Source: Verrucomicrobiales bacterium
Lineage (GTDB): Bacteria > Verrucomicrobiota > Verrucomicrobiia > Limisphaerales > JAQGOV01
Direction of reading: 5' to 3'
DNA: 37,861 bases
Assembly (NCBI GenBank): GCA_028293425.1
Contig: JAQGOV010000461.1
Coordinates: 1 to 37,861 of the forward strand
A program made the translations under genes and the position numbers. Numbering within the stretch: the stretch's first letter is position 1; every line of letters starts with the position of its first letter. This document shows, piece after piece, positions 37,085-37,861 of this stretch. A model generated the notes under the pieces. It was not told where the DNA came from, made no database searches, and saw nothing but the letters and a program-made list of their open reading frames with translations.

Positions 37085-37861
37085 AACTTAATTCCAATCG
37101 AGGAACGGACCTGCAAGTCGTTCTGGGCAACACCACTTGCAGGCCGGCTTTCAAAAAGGTCCAGCACGGTTAGAACGAAGGAAAAGTTGCTCGCGAAGGT
37201 ATATCTGACATTTGATTCAAAACGTAATTTGTATTCGCTAAACTTTTCCACTCGAGTCAGGTATTCAAACTTTTCATCCCAGGAAAGCCTTCGAGTCACC
37301 TGCCAGGTAGTGTTCTCCGCCAACCGGTAAAAAAATAGGTCCGGGCGAGTATCATCGCTCAAATGCTGAGACTGATAATCCACACCGGCTTCCAGGTTGA
37401 AAACAAAATTGGTTCGCTTGAACAAGTGGTAACCGACACCTGGCCCAATTTCGAAGCGTCGATCGATTTTTCGAATTCGGTCATAGCCGATGGTCGCCAG
37501 GCTATAAACGTACCACCTGCCAGTTAGGTCATAATCCACCTTGGAGGAGCCATCCATTCGATTGGCAGAGGTGATGCCCTCAGTCCGGCCGTAGGCAAAA
37601 TCGTACTCGAGAACGTGACGAAACCGGTCCTTGCCATAGGTAACCTTGGCGTGACCGGTGTAATTCTGGTGTTTGCGTTCACTCAGACCAAAATCCAAGC
37701 CGAGCAGGACATCAATAGCCCAATGTTTGAGCGCGGCCGGTTTGGACCCCGGCGCACTTGCTGCCGCGAGGGCAGCCGCTGTGGGAGTCAACTGATTGGT
37801 TCCCTTCCCGGCAGTGGGCGCAGCTTGCGAAGCAGTTGCCGGAGCATTGGTGGCGGGGATC
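37081..37861 (-). CDS. DUF481-type outer-membrane beta-barrel protein, N-terminus beyond the window edge
   Basis: KHWAIDVLLGLDFGLSERKHQNYTGHAKVTYGKDRFRHVLEYDFAYGRTEG...RRFEIGPGVGYHLFKRTNFVFNLEAGVDYQSQ...DLQVRSSIGIKF; frame open to the window edge. Confidence 0.85.
   Translation of the reverse strand, partial: IPATNAPATASQAAPTAGKGTNQLTPTAAALAAASAPGSKPAALKHWAIDVLLGLDFGLSERKHQNYTGHAKVTYGKDRFRHVLEYDFAYGRTEGITSANRMDGSSKVDYDLTGRWYVYSLATIGYDRIRKIDRRFEIGPGVGYHLFKRTNFVFNLEAGVDYQSQHLSDDTRPDLFFYRLAENTTWQVTRRLSWDEKFEYLTRVEKFSEYKLRFESNVRYTFASNFSFVLTVLDLFESRPASGVAQNDLQVRSSIGIKF

Overview
The window looks like a ~37.9 kb stretch of a bacterial chromosome. PVC-type protein families and general similarity suggest Verrucomicrobia, but this is inference and no database was searched. 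It is mostly housekeeping DNA: a DUF2339 membrane protein (partial), nusB, a PHP phosphoesterase, ftsY, ribD, a MoxR/DUF58/transglutaminase operon, an MFS transporter, a large PVC-type haem-binding dehydrogenase, an amidohydrolase, glnB-glnA, dnaA, an ABC ATPase, an alpha/beta hydrolase, a PLP aminotransferase, HIT, nrdR, pdxA, surA-like, two tandem uvrA genes, a Uma2-family gene, secreted and HAD-like proteins, and a DUF481 protein (partial). No tRNA, rRNA, CRISPR array, IS element or phage genes were recognised. The observations most worth follow-up are: (1) two full-length divergent UvrA paralogs and a Uma2/DUF820 nuclease-like gene chained by 4-nt GTGA and ATGA overlaps; (2) a nested stem structure with a U-tract in the long intergenic region before glnB; (3) a GmhB-like HAD protein whose nucleophilic Asp is Glu; (4) a hairpin that appears to sequester the nrdR Shine-Dalgarno, with an ATP-cone-like unknown ORF overlapping the nrdR 3' end; (5) short leader ORFs with strong SD sequences, not in the ORF track, before nusB and the DUF2339 gene.
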